Part shown: positions 21,068-30,557 of the stretch, in pieces
How positions within the stretch are numbered: the stretch's first letter is position 1
Layout: each line of letters opens with the position of its first letter
NCBI GenBank assembly: GCA_023376005.1
Contig: CM042143.1
Span: 89,546,342-89,610,341, forward strand
Reading direction: 5' to 3'
From: Doryteuthis pealeii
Taxonomy: Eukaryota > Mollusca > Cephalopoda > Myopsida > Loliginidae
DNA: 64,000 nt
Made by a program: the position numbers and the translations under genes
Notes under the pieces: model-generated
Told to the model about the DNA's origin: nothing
Database searches by the model: none
Seen by the model: only the letters and a program-made list of their open reading frames with translations

Positions 21068-21485
21068 AATATATAAGGAGTGAGAGAAAGAAAGAGTGGT
21101 TTATATCATTATTCATTGTATTATCAGCTGTTTAAAGAGCATGTTAATTAACGGACTCTATTCTGTACAGAACCTTCCCATTCAAGAAATGAGCTTCTTA
21201 GTGTCATCACGTGACAACCATTTTATCCACTCAGGTAGAGATATAGTTTCTTAATCTAAGGCCAAAAAAAAAAAACGATGATATATTGTTGACAAGTGTT
21301 TCACTGCGAGAAGAACTACATGAACTGACAGTTCTTAATTGATTTCAGTTGCATAAAACCAATCTCAATTCAAGATTCCCGCTCATAGTCGTTAATCCAG
21401 CTAAACTAATATTAGCTAATTAGATAATATCAAGAAAAAAAAAATTGATAAAAATCATTTTGATTACGTCCCAGACGGCTTGAGG

Positions 21486-21636
21486 CGAGCTTAGCGTAAC
21501 GGTTATCGTCGTATGAAATGGAATCGGTGACCAGAGTTCAAATCCTGGGCGAGGCTGTTTGCTCTCAGTTTGCGATAATGCCCTTGGGAAAAGGCATAAA
21601 CCCATCTCTCTCCCATCCCAGCAATGTAAATAGAAG
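21486..21636 (+). mobile_element. SINE-C, 5' half
   Basis: CGAGCTTAGCGTAACGGTTA carries box A (TAGCGTAACGG), CAGAGTTCAAATCCTGG box B, then the first body block to CAGCAATGTAAATAGAAGG. It stops where a SINE-B tail on the opposite strand begins. Confidence 0.75.
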
Positions 21637-21885
21637 GTTGTTTTGTTTTGTTTTACGGCATATCGACCCTCTTTTGGGTCATTTAATGTTATTCGTGGGT
21701 TACTCAGTGTCGGAGCTATCCTTGTAGAATAACAGCAGTGGTACTATTTAACATATAGCGGGGGGGGGATAAGAGGGTTTATTCCTTTACAAGAGTATTC
21801 GTCTGAGAGTGAACGTAAGTTCGAACTCACTACGATGACGCAGTCCAGTAAATTATCCACTACAGCACGAGGACTCACCCTCAAC
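21637..21885 (-). mobile_element. SINE-B
   Basis: Minus strand: tRNA-like head at about 21885-21800 (box-A-like GTGCTGTAGTGGATAA, box-B-like GTGAGTTCGAACTTACG), then ATACTCTTGTAAAGGAATAA, a body with ACCACTGCTGTTATTC and the tail GATATGCCGTAAAACAAAAC at 21655. Confidence 0.75.
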
Positions 21886-22200
21886 TTAGGAGTTGCTGAT
21901 GACTGCACGGACAATGGTATGGAGAGTAGAATCGGTAAACCGAGTTTAAACACCAACCAAAATAGATTGTGTTCCCTTTGTACTATTACCCTAGGAAAAG
22001 GCATGAATCGTTTTGTCCCTGTCAGCCTTGAGTAAATAGGACAGTTGGGTGCTTTAAACGTATTAAGGATATTAAACAGTTTGATAACATGTGAGGGATA
22101 TTTTTGGGGAATGAGATAGGCACCGTTATGTAAACCCCATTGCCTTAGATTTCGTAAAGGAGAATTACTCGCTATGACAACCGACAACTTAATGGGTCAT
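21886..22200 (+). mobile_element. SINE-C-related fragment
   Basis: AGTAGAATCGGTAAACCGAG, TTTAAACACC (box-B-like), ACTATTACCCTAGGAAAAGG, CATGAATC and TGTCAGCCTTGAGTAAATAG follow SINE-C order. The part after 22005 is shared with 24085-24200. Confidence 0.5.
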
Positions 22201-22231
22201 GAGAAATTATAAATAAATTGATTTATTTTTG

Positions 22232-22492
22232 TTTATTGGTTGGATTTTACGGCATGACAACTATTGTTGGGTTATTTTATGCCGAAGGCGTATTGTTTTA
22301 TTCATTCGTGATGGTACTCAATTTTTTAAAAACACATTTTAAACTTATTTTTTACTACTTAACCCATGATATTGTACCCTAAAAAGTACTACCACTCAGA
22401 GTCAGAGTGGACCTGGGAGTAATGGTGATGAAGGGGTACTCCACATTTCCCAGACCACCGCCTTCTAGCACATATATGATAAAAAGTGTTGG
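22232..22492 (-). mobile_element. Family M
   Basis: Begins with the reversed tail (GGTTGGATTTTACGGCATGA), then TTATGCCGAAGGCGTATTGT, ACTTAACCCATGATATTGTA, AGAGTGGACCTGGGAGTAAT and CCGCCTTCTAGCACATATAT. Confidence 0.75.
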
Positions 22493-22493
22493 G

Positions 22494-22790
22494 GCTTGCC
22501 ATCTCTAGGTTGTAGGTTCAATCCTGGCCAACATAGCTTAATACTTGTTCATGGATAACGGAATGAAAGCAATCTACCCCAGTGGATTGAATAAAAGGTT
22601 CGGTTCGAAGTTCCGTGAAGGCTCTCGATTACGACATGAAGGTTCCCGAGTTCAAAGAGAAGGTCCCCGTATTTGACAAGAAACACATAGAGGCCGTTGG
22701 GTACATCGGCCGAAACGTTGTGTATATAACAATAAAGATGAGGACAATAGACCAAATAATCCAAGTAATACATATTTTTGTTGTTGTTAT
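22494..22790 (+). mobile_element. H1 element, 5' truncated
   Basis: Starts in the tRNA-like head with box B TAGGTTCAATCCTGGCC (22513). Then comes the H1 body (GGTTCGGTTCGAAGTTCCGT, AGGTTCCCGAGTTCAAAG), a decayed hammerhead, and the tail AACAATAAAGATGAGGACAA. It abuts family M directly. Confidence 0.75.
22681..22724 (+). ncRNA. Hammerhead ribozyme core, H1 type, decayed
   Basis: ACAC, then ATAGAG where CTGAAGAAG is expected, stem II GGCCG/CGGCC around TTGGGTACAT, GAAAC, GTT, GTGT. Stem I ACAC/GTGT, stem II and box 2 are perfect. Box 1 is destroyed by deletion, so no cleavage is expected. Confidence 0.6.
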
Positions 22791-22799
22791 GTTAGTTAT

Positions 22800-22935
22800 T
22801 TGAGTGGTTTTTGCTTTGAGGGTCGGTGGGGGGACATTGTTCGTCGGTCATTGCACTAATAACGACAAAGCCTCTGACTAGATGTGTCACGACTCAACAT
22901 CCTAGATTGTGTGGAAAAATATTTAAGGTGGGCCC
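22800..22935 (+). repeat. Interspersed segment shared with 25505-25640
   Basis: GTTCGTCGGTCATTGCACTA, ACGACAAAGCC and CTCAACATCCTAGATTG recur in the same order near 25567. Both copies have an aligned, frameshifted frame reading FVGHCT.. and D.DKA. I cannot name the element. Confidence 0.55.
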
Positions 22936-23044
22936 TCTACTCACATGGATGGCGTCGGCTGGAGTGGCATTGTCCGATATGAAATACCGAAGGCGAGATC
23001 TGCGCCTGACGAGAATTTCTACCTTTCTACCGGGATATGCGTAA

Positions 23045-23545
23045 GTCCACCTTTTGTATAAATACACTTCAAATGACGGAGAGAGGTCACTTGATTGTTG
23101 ATGTGGTACTGATCACATTATTACCTGACCAGTCTTCTCACAAGACTAACGCACTCCTATATACTCAAAGAAGAACAACAACCACTGTGTGGAACATGTC
23201 AAACACCTTTGACCGTAAACACTTATTCATGGAATGCAGGGTTTTTGCTCACATAAGAAACCGTTATTTTAATGCAAACAATATGAAAGATATATTTGAA
23301 AATGTCAACATGGAGGACATTCTGTCCTTTTTGAGGGAAATAAAAGTATACCATAGAATACAGACGGGAACTTAATCAATACCATACAACATGATCCCCA
23401 ACGGTGCTAACACATTGTTAAAACCAATTACTAAAAAATATAAATATAAATACCCAACATATATTACTTCCTAACCGTTAGGCATGACATAACCTCAGAC
23501 GGGCTGATATGAAACCAATAAACTAACCAACAGAACATTTTTTAT
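23045..23545 (+). pseudogene. LINE-N 3' end (polyprotein C-terminus and tail)
   Basis: Around 23130-23200 one frame reads LTRLTHSYILKEE then LCGTCQTPLTV. After a frameshift another reads RKHLFMECRVFAHIRNRYF, FENVNMEDILSFLREIK and a stop. CGTC plus H-x4-C forms the CCHC zinc-binding tail of non-LTR polyproteins with RNase H. The untranslated end shared with 14985 follows and closes in GGGCTGATATGAAACCAATA plus AACCAACAG. Catalytic domains are absent. Confidence 0.75.
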
Positions 23546-23561
23546 TGATATACTGAAAGGG

Positions 23562-23905
23562 CCAAACTTGCAAATCGTCGTCAAAATTAAAACGGATAAT
23601 TTTGACGATTTGCAACACATCAAACTAAATTTTGAAATTAAAATTAGTTTTAAAAATTCGATTCAAAATACTTGACTCTTTTGGTAAGTCAGGTTAGTAA
23701 TTGTTTTATTTAATTTATTTAACGAATCTTGAAATATTTTCTAAAATAAAATATTTATGTGCAGTTTAGAAAATATTTCAAGATTCGTTAGATAAATGAA
23801 ATAAAACAATTACTAACCTGACTTACCTGACTTTAGTTTGATGTGTTGCAAATCGTCGTCAAAATTTTCCGTTTTAATTTTGACGACGATTTACAAGTTT
23901 CGCCT
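23562..23905. mobile_element. hAT-like MITE with long inverted repeats (344 bp)
   Basis: An 8-bp direct duplication TGAAAGGG flanks it (23554-23561 and 23906-23913), the size left by hAT-type transposases. The ends are inverted (AAACTTGCAAATCGTCGTC against GACGACGATTTACAAGTTT). A second stem (GTCAGGTTAGTAATTGTTTT at 23689, inverted near 23815) nearly closes the interior. It has no coding capacity. Confidence 0.7.
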
Positions 23906-24039
23906 TGAAAGGGTTGTTAATATACCTCTTGATAATACTATAGGGTCGCGAAACTGGCATTGTTTCGTAAGAGCTAGGATATTTAACTACGGACTCTTTT
24001 TGTTATTTGTCTCTTTTCTTTTTCTCACACCCTCATGGT

Positions 24040-24200
24040 TGAAAGAAGTGATAACATGTTTACTTCGCACCTATACCACTGGCAAAGACATGAATCTATT
24101 TCTCCCTGTCAGCCTTGAGGAAATAGGACAGTTAAGGTACTTTAAACTTATAAAGGATATCAAACGTAAACGTTTGATAACAGGTGAGGGTCGTTCTGTA
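24040..24200 (+). mobile_element. SINE-C-related fragment
   Basis: ACCTATACCACTGGCAAAGA, TGTCAGCCTTGAGGAAATAG and ACTTTAAACTTATAAAGG parallel 21980-22090. Confidence 0.45.
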
Positions 24201-24289
24201 ATGTTGGTACCATGTAATACAATAAAACCTGTGTCATGTTACTTGGATCATCGTAGATATGGATTAAAAGCTGCTTGGCTTGATTTCTT

Positions 24290-24515
24290 TGTTTACTGGC
24301 ATAGCAACTTTCATGAATTATTTAATACCAAAGCCATCCTTGTAGAAGAACAGTAGTGGTACTATTTATCGCATAGCTGGGGGAACAAAGAGGTTCTTAC
24401 CTTTTCCAATGGTATCAATCCGAAAGTGAACGTAATAGTTCGAACTCACTGTGATGTCGCAGTCCAGTAAATTATTCATTACACTACGGGGAATTCCCCC
24501 CTCAACTTGATAGGA
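24290..24515 (-). mobile_element. SINE-B, full length
   Basis: Minus strand: CCCCGTAGTGTAATGAATAA (box A), GTGAGTTCGAACTATTACG (box B), GATACCATTGGAAAAGGTAA, CCAGCTATGCGATAAATAG, CAAGGATGGCTTTGGTATTA, then the tail TTGCTATGCCAGTAAACAAA. It shows the uninterrupted layout and helps recognise the two SINE-B copies near 26 kb that are split by SINE-A. Confidence 0.8.
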
Positions 24516-24529
24516 GCTGCTGATGGCCT

Positions 24530-25360
24530 CACGAGATTAGAATCGACAAACCGTGTTTCAAAATTCAAAATATCTTAAAGAACGCTATTACCTAACCGTT
24601 TTCATTTGACTTGGAACCTGAAATGAGAAGGCCCAAAAATATAGTGATTGTATCTTACAACTTCCTGTTAAGTGTAGCGTAATTATTATGGTCTACGAGA
24701 AATTTGGGGATTGAAAAGAAAACGGTAATCGGATTTCTGGAGAAAGAGAAGAAAAAGAAATAAGAACAAAGATTAAAGTTTGGAAGGGTAAACATTCAAC
24801 GGGGGGCCAGCAATTGATCGACGAATGACCCCGGAACTAGATTTAAAAATAAAAACGGAAGTTCTGGAAGCGGATGTGACCTTTCCCCACCCCTGGGACC
24901 AAAACCGGAAGAAGAGAAAAATCGTTTTTTTCGGCTGGGCCTTCGTAAGGGGCAGACGGGGATTCCCGGGTTCCCCCGGAACATGATTTACGATAGAATA
25001 ATTTGACCTTTCCTTTTCTCTCTCCTTGTCTCTGAAAAAGAACCCACGAGCCTAGAAATAAATAATAACCCCTTTGTGCCTATACGACTTGGGTATGTTG
25101 TATCTGAACTAACGAATACTACTATGACCCGATTGGCCCTTTGCAACATTAAGATTATTCTATGAACCATAGCCATTAGAAATCTAAAGTAAATAAGTTT
25201 GAACATTTTTAAATTAAACTATTGATTGAACAGATATTTAGTGTTTATAAAAAAAGATTGAAGTTTCTATTTAGAATATTTAATTTTCTTCCATTTTATT
25301 TTTTCTATATTTAATCCCATTTCTGTCAATAAGTCTGGTGGTATTTAATCTATATCTTCG
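24530..25360. other. Unassigned sequence
   Basis: The part 24800-24985 is GC-richer, with a 62-codon minus-strand frame but no recognised domain. The rest is AT-rich. No RNA or repeat signal is recognised. Confidence 0.4.
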
Positions 25361-25362
25361 TA

Positions 25363-25500
25363 GATAAGGATTAAAAGCCGTTTGGTTTGATTTCTTTGTT
25401 TAATGGCATATCAACCTTCGTGGGTTATTTAATGTCAAAGCAATCCTTGTAGAAGAACAATAGTTGTACAATTAACCTATAGCTGGGGGATACATTTTTT
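25363..25500 (-). mobile_element. SINE-B, 3' half
   Basis: TTTCTTTGTTTAATGGCATA, TCAACCTTCGTGGGTTATTT, GTCAAAGCAATCCTTGTAGA and CCTATAGCTGGGGGAT are the reversed SINE-B 3' half. The preceding TAAGGATTAAAAGCCGTTTG is also found upstream of the copy at 24290. Confidence 0.75.
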
Positions 25501-25504
25501 TTGT

Positions 25505-25640
25505 TGTTTTGTTAAAGTTATTCGAGTGGAATGATTTTTGTTTTGAGGGTCGCCAGTGGGGATATTGTTCGTCGGTCACTGCACTGATGACGACAAAGCC
25601 CGCGACTGGGTGTGTCTCGGCTCAAGATCTTAGATTGCAG
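25505..25640 (+). repeat. Interspersed segment, second copy
   Basis: Diverged copy of 22800-22935 (GTTCGTCGGTCACTGCACTG and ACGACAAAGCCCGCGACTGG). Confidence 0.55.
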
Positions 25641-25815
25641 CCATAATACCGAATGTGATAACGCGTTGAAATTGTTTAAAGACGAGAAGGCGGGATCATG
25701 AAACAAATATACGAGAATAATGATAAGTAATAAATAAGTAGTTGTGATCCATTGTTAGGTTTAATAAACATCGAGTTGGTATAATGTTTCAAATGAATCA
25801 ATTGGGAAAGGGTCT

Positions 25816-26225
25816 GTCCCCGTGGCGCAGTGGATAACGTACTGGACTGAGACATCATGTTAAGCGAGTTCAAATCCAGTCGTTCTATTAAGTTCATTTT
25901 AGGGCAAATACTCTTGGGAAAGGTATCTATCCCCTTTTCCCTAGCGCTAGACCAAGAGATTGTTTTTGCGTCTGAGGTGGAGCGACACACCAACCATCAG
26001 CTCCTTACTTTACCGCACAGATCCCTGTGCTACTCATACGCTGAGTTGGCGAGGGCCGGTATCAAACTAGGAACCTTGCGGTTTGTAGCCGAACGCTCTA
26101 CCGACTGACCTAACCTGGCCTTTTGATGGGTTAAATAGTACTGTTTTTCTATGAGGATGTCTTTGTCATTAAATAACCCACGAAGATTGATATGCCATTA
26201 AACAAAGAACCTAAACCAAAACAAT
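25816..26225 (+). mobile_element. SINE-B split by a SINE-A insertion
   Basis: The head GTCCCCGTGGCGCAGTGGAT holds box A, and GCGAGTTCAAATCCAG (25864) box B. The body reaches TTGGGAAAGGTAT at about 25925, is interrupted, then resumes at 26121 with GGGTTAAATAGTACTG, ATGAGGATGTCTTTGTCATT and the tail TTGATATGCCATTAAACAAA. Confidence 0.85.
25926..26120 (-). mobile_element. SINE-A nested in SINE-B
   Basis: Minus strand: GGCCAGGTTAGGTCAGTCGG, a box-B-like AGTTTGATACCGGCC, CTCGCCAACTCAGCG, GCACAGGGATCTGTGCGG, CACCTCAGACGCAAAAAC and CTAGCGCTAGGGAAAAGGGG. It is complete apart from a few bases at the 3' end. Confidence 0.85.
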
Positions 26226-26233
26226 GTGGGAGA

Positions 26234-26720
26234 GTCCCCGTGGTGTAATGGCTAACGTGTTGGACTGTAATATCGTGGTAAGTGAGTTCGAACTCTAGTC
26301 GTGCTATTACATTCACTTTTGGACTAATGCCCTTGGGAAAGGTATGAACCTCCTTATCCGCCCCCACCTATGTGTTAAATAGTACCACTACCGCTTTAGC
26401 TCAGTCGGTAGCGCACCCGCCAAGGAATCACAAGGTTCCTAATTCGATGCCAATCTCCGCCAATTCAGTGCATGAGTAGCCCAGATTGGGTTAGCTGATC
26501 TGTGTGGGGAGCTGACGGTAGGTGTGGTGCCCCACCTCAATAAAAAAGACGAACAAAAACAATTGCTAGCGAAAAGGGGATAGATTCCCTCGCTATCCGG
26601 CTGATACCGATAATAGGCCACTCCGACAACTTTATTTTTACCGTTCTGCTATTAGGATGGCTTTGGCATTAAATAACTCACGAATGTTGATATGCCATTA
26701 AACAAAGAAACCTAACCAAA
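26234..26720 (+). mobile_element. SINE-B split by a second SINE-A insertion
   Basis: The head GTCCCCGTGGTGTAATGG has box A and GTGAGTTCGAACTCTAG (26282) box B. The body breaks after ATAGTACCACTA at about 26390 and resumes about 26640 with CTGCTATTAGGATGGC, ending TTGATATGCCATTAAACAAA plus CCTAACCAAA. Confidence 0.85.
26391..26635 (+). mobile_element. SINE-A nested in SINE-B
   Basis: CCGCTTTAGCTCAGTCGG carries box A, AGGTTCCTAATTCGATGCC box B. Then GCATGAGTAGCCCAGATTGG, CTGACGGTAGGTGTGGTG, GCTAGCGAAAAGGGGATAG and GGCTGATACCGATAATAGGC. Confidence 0.85.
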
Positions 26721-26989
26721 TGTATCAGTTCTAGGTCAGGTACACAAATACTATATTTTTCAGTAAGTAGTATTTTTCTGATACTATTGACGAGAAGGGG
26801 GGGGGGTTAAGAATAACTGCAAATCCCCCCAACAGTGTTTAATCCATCAGTAATCACTTCCCCATCCATGAAAACCAACACACTGGATTCGGTGAAATAA
26901 TAATATTAATAATAATAATAAAGCATACCGACAGTACAAATTCCTTTGATTCTCTCACCATCTGTCCCTATTGGCCATCACCCGTGGTA

Positions 26990-27340
26990 GGTTATCCAGA
27001 TCAGCAGTTTTTAGATCGATGTACGTACCGGAAGTATAAGATTAAAGAATTTGTTAAACTTCGAATAAAAAGTGTTTATGCAGACATGTTAAAATTAGCT
27101 TTATTTAATACAGAAATCTATCATCAATATATTCTAAACCCCCAGTGTACAGTCAATGGGAACAGTGAAACTGTTTCTTATTTGTCAATTTTTCAAGTCT
27201 TCGCGTTATCATATACCTAAAAATAACAGACTGGCTGGGAGATTTTGACGTAGATAAGCTTAAATTGCGACAATATCTGGAACAACAACAAAAAATAGAA
27301 TTTATCGGCATCAAAATAGTTATTTGAGTACTTTAAACAA
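26990..27340 (+). pseudogene. Possible LINE polyprotein C-terminal fragment
   Basis: The 78-codon frame (26984-27220) contains LNPQCTVNGNSETVSYL. It resembles the zinc-binding tail of LINE polyproteins (C..C then ET..H) with the second cysteine and the histidine lost. After a frameshift, ITDWLGDFDVDKLKLRQYL-like sequence continues. No tail is seen. Confidence 0.4.
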
Positions 27341-27559
27341 GAATCTTCAGAGTGAAGATGATTATAAATTCCAAATTAACAAGAAATTCATAAAAGTTTA
27401 TATTGAGAACATAGAGTTCAGAGTATAATGCTCGTATGTTAGGTTTGTTTCTGTAATTGGTGAGGACTTGCACTCAATATCTGCCCTTATCTTTGGAGAC
27501 CAAGGTGGCAGTGCTGACATTTACAAAAAGGAAATTAGGTTTCTACAAAATAAAAAAGT

Positions 27560-27804
27560 AAAGTCGTCTTGACGGTCTAAAATCGGTATCAGCCAATCAG
27601 CGAGGGAGTCTCTCCCCTTTTCAATAGCACCAGAACAAGGAGATTGTTTTTGCGTCTGAGGTGGAGCGCCACACCTACCATCAGCTCCTTATTTTACCGC
27701 ACAGATCCCTGTGCTACTCATACGCTGAGTTGGCGAGGACCGGGATCGAACTAGGAACCTTGTAGTTTCTAGCCGAACGCTCTACCGACTGAGCTAACCC
27801 GGCC
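27560..27804 (-). mobile_element. SINE-A, full length
   Basis: Minus strand: GGGCCGGGTTAGCTCAGTCG (box A), GGTTCCTAGTTCGATCCCGG (perfect box B), CTCGCCAACTCAGCGTATGA, ATCTGTGCGGTAAAATAAGG, TCTCCTTGTTCTGGTGCTA and CAGCCAATCAGC reversed, then GGCTGATACCGATTTTAGAC. The best-preserved tRNA-like head of this family. It abuts an H1 element about 100 bp away. Confidence 0.9.
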
Positions 27805-27904
27805 CAACGTAGGCAAAAAGATGGTAAAATAGCCATCGTAGTGAAGAGCAGAAAATGAACAAAGTTGAGATTTTTATTTCTCTGAATTTTTGAGACGAGG
27901 CTTG

Positions 27905-28262
27905 ATATTATTTGTATTATTCGGACTATAGTCCTCATCTTCGTTGTTATCTGTACAACGTTTCGGCCGATGTGCCCTCCGTCCTTCTTCAGGTATTTTT
28001 TGTCGAACTCGAGAACCTTTTCGGTCTCGGGAATCTTCTTGTCGTAATCAGAAGCCATCACGGAAATTTGAACCTAACCCTTTATTCACGGTATCCTGTT
28101 CTCATTCTGCTAACCATAGCTGGGGTACAGGTGTTAAGTTGTGTTAATTATTATTCTATGTTACTGCTGCCCCTGACCAGGATTGAACCTGCAGTCTAGA
28201 GATAACTGTCACTTAGAACTGTCTTAATCTAAATCCTTTATTCACTAGGCTATGTGTCCAAT
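27905..28262 (-). mobile_element. H1: tRNA-like SINE carrying a hammerhead ribozyme (best copy)
   Basis: Minus strand, 358 bp: a tRNA-like head with box A TAGCCTAGTGAATAAAGG (28235-28252) and box B GCAGGTTCAATCCTGGTC (28176-28193), GGGGCAGCAGTAACATAG, the body GGTTAGGTTCAAATTTCCGT and CGAGAACCGAAAAGG-like sequence, a hammerhead at 27953-27996, and the tail AACAACGAAGATGAGGACTA with a GGAC/GTCC hairpin. The box A/B pair suggests past Pol III transcription. The same order in copies at 9.0, 22.5 and 39.4 kb shows a mobile family and not a chance motif. Confidence 0.8.
27953..27996 (-). ncRNA. Hammerhead ribozyme, H1 type, complete core
   Basis: Minus strand: TAC, CTGAAGA, GGACG..CGGCC (stem II, one mismatch), GAAA, CGTT, GTA. 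All invariant core bases are present and the site triplet is GTT (NUH). Stem I is TAC/GTA where other copies have CAC/GTG, a paired change that keeps the helix. Stem III is only AC/GT with no loop, so cleavage would need a dimer, as known for hammerheads with minimal stem III. Confidence 0.75.
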
Positions 28263-28375
28263 TGATATTTTTAGAAATATATTTCCAATTTTAATTTATA
28301 TGTACAGTTGCCATACTTCAAAACTATAAAAATGTTTGAAAATAATCTGTGGCACCAGCAGACTAGCAGGTAGTA
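28262..28375 (+). repeat. 115-bp direct repeat, copy 1
   Basis: TTTCCAATTTTAATTTATAT and GTTGCCATACTTCAAAACTA recur at 28759-28872. Copy 1 starts right at the tRNA-like end of H1. Confidence 0.75.
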
Positions 28376-28489
28376 CTCCACAAACCGGCACTGGTCCAGC
28401 TATGAGAAGCACTGTTTTCAACAAAATTTAAATTTTAACTCCTGAGTACAAGTTGAGAGTAGCAGAAGCAGACAGGCAATACTAAGTTG

Positions 28490-28640
28490 TCCTGTTTATA
28501 ACACTAAACTGAATTCAGTGACGAGACTCCAATTCTGGAGCCTTGTGGAGTGTAGAGTCATCCCTTTGTTGCCATTACTTCCAGGTCCACTCAGGCCCAG
28601 AGTGATAATAACCTACCTATCAGTCAAATAGATCTGTTTG
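28490..28640 (+). mobile_element. Family M fragment
   Basis: CTCCAATTCTGGAGCCTTGT, CATTACTTCCAGGTCCACTC and CCCAGAGTGATAATAACCTA match the family core. The tail is missing. Confidence 0.6.
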
Positions 28641-28758
28641 AAAATTATTAGTATTAGATAGGAATACTTGCAACCATTGGTGGTGATGATTAAAGATGTT
28701 TGCAAGAAGGACATGAAGACATGCTACATCAACACCAAACAGAAAACGAATAAAGTTA

Positions 28759-28872
28759 ATATTTTTAGAAATGTATTTCCAATTTTAATTTATATGTACG
28801 GTTGCCATACTTCAAAACTATACAAATTTTTGAAAATCATGTGTGGCACTGCAGACCGGAAGGCTAACAATA
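28759..28872 (+). repeat. 115-bp direct repeat, copy 2
   Basis: About 90% like copy 1 by eye. A LINE-R fragment follows. Confidence 0.75.
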
Positions 28873-28879
28873 GTGTGTC

Positions 28880-29010
28880 CATGTATCGAAGTCCATGGGA
28901 AAAGTCGCTTATAAGTCCTCCTTAATTCTTCAGCAGTACGCAGTATGACTTCTCGTCTTACTTGGATGGTTTGTGAGATGGGAAGTAAATGGCCATACAT
29001 TTTAACTGTT
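28880..29010 (-). pseudogene. LINE-R fragment
   Basis: Minus-strand frame reads YGHLLPISQTIQVRREVILR, the LINE-R segment following LNKSWKQHPT, then degrades. Confidence 0.6.
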
Positions 29011-29212
29011 TTTAAATGAGTCTTATTAACGGGGAAATATGTTGCTGAAACATTTTCTTTATAGCTTGTAACGTACTATTCAAAGATAGATTGATTTATT
29101 TTAACGACATGTTAACCTGTCTAGGATTATTTTATGCCTAGGAAAGTTTAATGTGTATAAAATAATCTTCAGACGGGAGAATAGTAAGATGTTGTTGGTC
29201 ATGCCTGTTCAT

Positions 29213-29215
<3 letters not shown>

Positions 29216-29263
<48 letters not shown>

Positions 29264-29411
29264 TAAACAAAACAGATGTCTCCTGTTTAACAATTTTATT
29301 GATAATATTTTCAAGCTTTCTGAAAAGATCATCAATAAAATCGTTAAAAAGGAGACATCTGTTTTGTTTAATTCTACATGCTTCCCAAATACACATATTT
29401 CAATATATATA

Positions 29412-29450
<39 letters not shown>
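29216..29450. repeat. (TA)n-flanked inverted repeat
   Basis: AAACAAAACAGATGTCTCCT (29266) is inverted near 29350-29372. The arms are about 50 bp around a 25-base loop, with (TA)n on both sides. It resembles the PLE-like snap-back structures near 13.6 kb, but I find no hammerhead core. Confidence 0.7.
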
Positions 29451-29451
<1 letters not shown>

Positions 29452-29689
29452 GCCTCCGATGATATAATTTAAATAATTCCAATTTTGTTTTTTCTGTAGA
29501 CAGTATGAAAAGTAAAATGGATATGAATCCGACAATATGTGTAGAAAGTTTGTAGAAAAAACAAGACGTTAGTTTTGCTGACAGAAATCTGTTTCGACCA
29601 TACGAAGAGTTCATTTATTTATTTTAAGAGTCAGAATTATCCTGATGATCCGTTAGGAAAATAGTCTCTGACTCATTTAGCCGACTATT

Positions 29690-29695
29690 GTATAT

Positions 29696-29754
<59 letters not shown>
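29690..29754. repeat. (TA)n microsatellite
   Basis: TA units with two phase shifts. Confidence 0.95.
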
Positions 29755-29971
29755 GTATTTGTGATTATTTTCGAATGTGTATCCATTTGTGGGAGGTACA
29801 TATATCAGGTTTGGGCATTTGTATGAAGCATTAAAGTAATAAATATCAGAAACCCGGTTGTTTTTGAGTAGTTTCGTTTATTTACTAGTAGTAAATTTTC
29901 CGGATTTTTATGCTCCGTTCTTCAAACTGTGTAAGGACAGTGGTGTTGCTGGCTATATATATATATATAGT

Positions 29972-30257
<286 letters not shown>

Positions 30258-30557
30258 AACGAAATTTCGAAAGGAAATTAACGGCTAAAAAACGCCAAAT
30301 CCGTTCACTTCATTTAATTATTCTTTTTTTTGCAATATTGCATTTTTTTTTTATCTCCAGACCGTCTGACATACCTTGAAAATGGGTGAATGTTCACCCG
30401 AAATATCGGAATAGATTAAACCAGGAACAGAGCAACGGTTGAATATATAAAAATTCTGATTTTTGTTCTGTTTTTCTTGTCTTTGTTCTTTTTTCCAATG
30501 CTTCAAAAGACCAAACAAACAATGTTCACAAGAACATAACATACATAATTATATATA

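Noticed and set aside
22826..23044. A stand-alone small gene upstream of LINE-N
   Set aside because: Half of the frame lies in an interspersed segment also found at 25505. No domain is recognised.
26391..26460. A functional tRNA gene
   Set aside because: Box A and box B are present, but the acceptor and anticodon stems do not close and the SINE-A body follows. The same applies to the other tRNA-like heads.
29625..29690. CTGATGATCC..GGAAAA as a hammerhead
   Set aside because: The flanking arms GAGTCAGA/TCTGACTC pair with each other, giving one hairpin with no three-way junction, and GAAA lacks its G.
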